In this document: positions 13,956 through 14,032 of the stretch, one piece after another | Layout: every line of letters starts with the position of its first letter | How positions within the stretch are numbered: position 1 is the first letter of the stretch | Origin: an uncultured Clostridia bacterium | Lineage (GTDB): Bacteria > Bacillota > Clostridia > UBA1381 | Reading direction: 5' to 3' | Assembly: GCA_934463455.1 (NCBI GenBank) | Contig: CAKSJU010000053.1 | Coordinates: 1-14,032, forward strand | Length of the DNA: 14,032 bases | The notes under the pieces: generated by a model | What the model was told of the DNA's origin: nothing | Databases searched by the model: none | Seen by the model: the letters and a program-made list of their open reading frames with translations, nothing else | Translations under genes and position numbers: made by a program

Positions 13956-14032
13956 TGGAGGAGAGGATGGGATTCGAACCCACGAATGCTATTAACATTA
14001 CAGCATTTCCAATGCTGCGCCTTCGACCTCTC
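13956..14032 (-). tRNA. tRNA-Ser(GGA), 5' end cut by the window edge
   Basis: On the minus strand the window contains part of the D-arm, the anticodon stem CAGCA/TGCTG with loop TTGGAAA (anticodon GGA, 14008-14010), and a long variable arm (13984-14000) characteristic of class II tRNAs. The T-arm GTGGG-TTCGAAT-CCCAT follows, then the 3' acceptor strand CCTCTCC (13960-13966) and an encoded CCA (13956-13958). The 5' acceptor strand and start of the D-stem, about a dozen bases, lie beyond 14032. The discriminator position 73 reads T (complement of A at 13959), whereas bacterial serine tRNAs usually have G. Confidence 0.92.

Overview
The window looks like a chromosomal segment of an AT-rich, low-GC Gram-positive anaerobe, probably a gut-type member of the Clostridia. 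This rests on strong AGGAGG-type ribosome binding sites, some GTG and possibly TTG starts, a Bacillus-type short-chain UxuB, a SigB/SigF/SigG-type sigma factor, and a Firmicute-style heterodimeric ABC exporter. The species cannot be named from the sequence.

Left edge (1-410): the first bases hold the 5' end of a minus-strand gene resembling hslO (Hsp33). A gene-free AT-rich stretch follows, containing an unusual imperfect hairpin (226-281) and the terminator (307-352, minus strand) of the next operon.

Catabolic operon (411-6119, minus strand). Six tightly packed genes run right to left: TIM-barrel isomerase/epimerase, Gfo/Idh/MocA dehydrogenase, a second TIM-barrel protein, a second Gfo/Idh/MocA dehydrogenase, mannonate dehydratase (uxuA) and SDR fructuronate reductase (uxuB). 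The last two carry out fructuronate -> mannonate -> 2-keto-3-deoxygluconate. The duplicated dehydrogenase/TIM-barrel module ahead of them has no uronate isomerase, glycosidase or sugar transporter beside it. I read it as a possible oxidoreductive route that feeds an unusual uronic acid or glucuronide into the UxuB/UxuA steps.

Divergent region (6120-6457): the gap between this operon and a divergent AraC-type regulator holds two 49-bp direct repeats, each carrying a TATAAT box. It also has several hairpins and a terminator-like stem, which together could produce a short leader or small RNA. The AraC regulator (6458-7291) probably controls the uronate operon. An AGCS alanine/glycine:cation symporter (7337-8653) follows it.

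Sigma module (8677-10250, plus strand): a perfect-consensus promoter (TTGACA, 17 bp, TATAAT) and a structured leader precede a single-pass membrane protein of unknown function and a SigB/F/G-type sigma factor. No anti-sigma or anti-anti-sigma gene is present.

Exporter module (10269-13950, plus strand): a near-perfect palindrome, possibly an operator, precedes two ABC half-transporters that form an asymmetric heterodimer with one degenerate and one canonical ATP site. Next comes a 56-codon reading frame that begins like a response regulator and then loses the fold; it is probably the remnant of a deleted two-component system. A bidirectional terminator (13921-13948) separates it from a convergent tRNA-Ser(GGA), which the right edge cuts in its D-arm.
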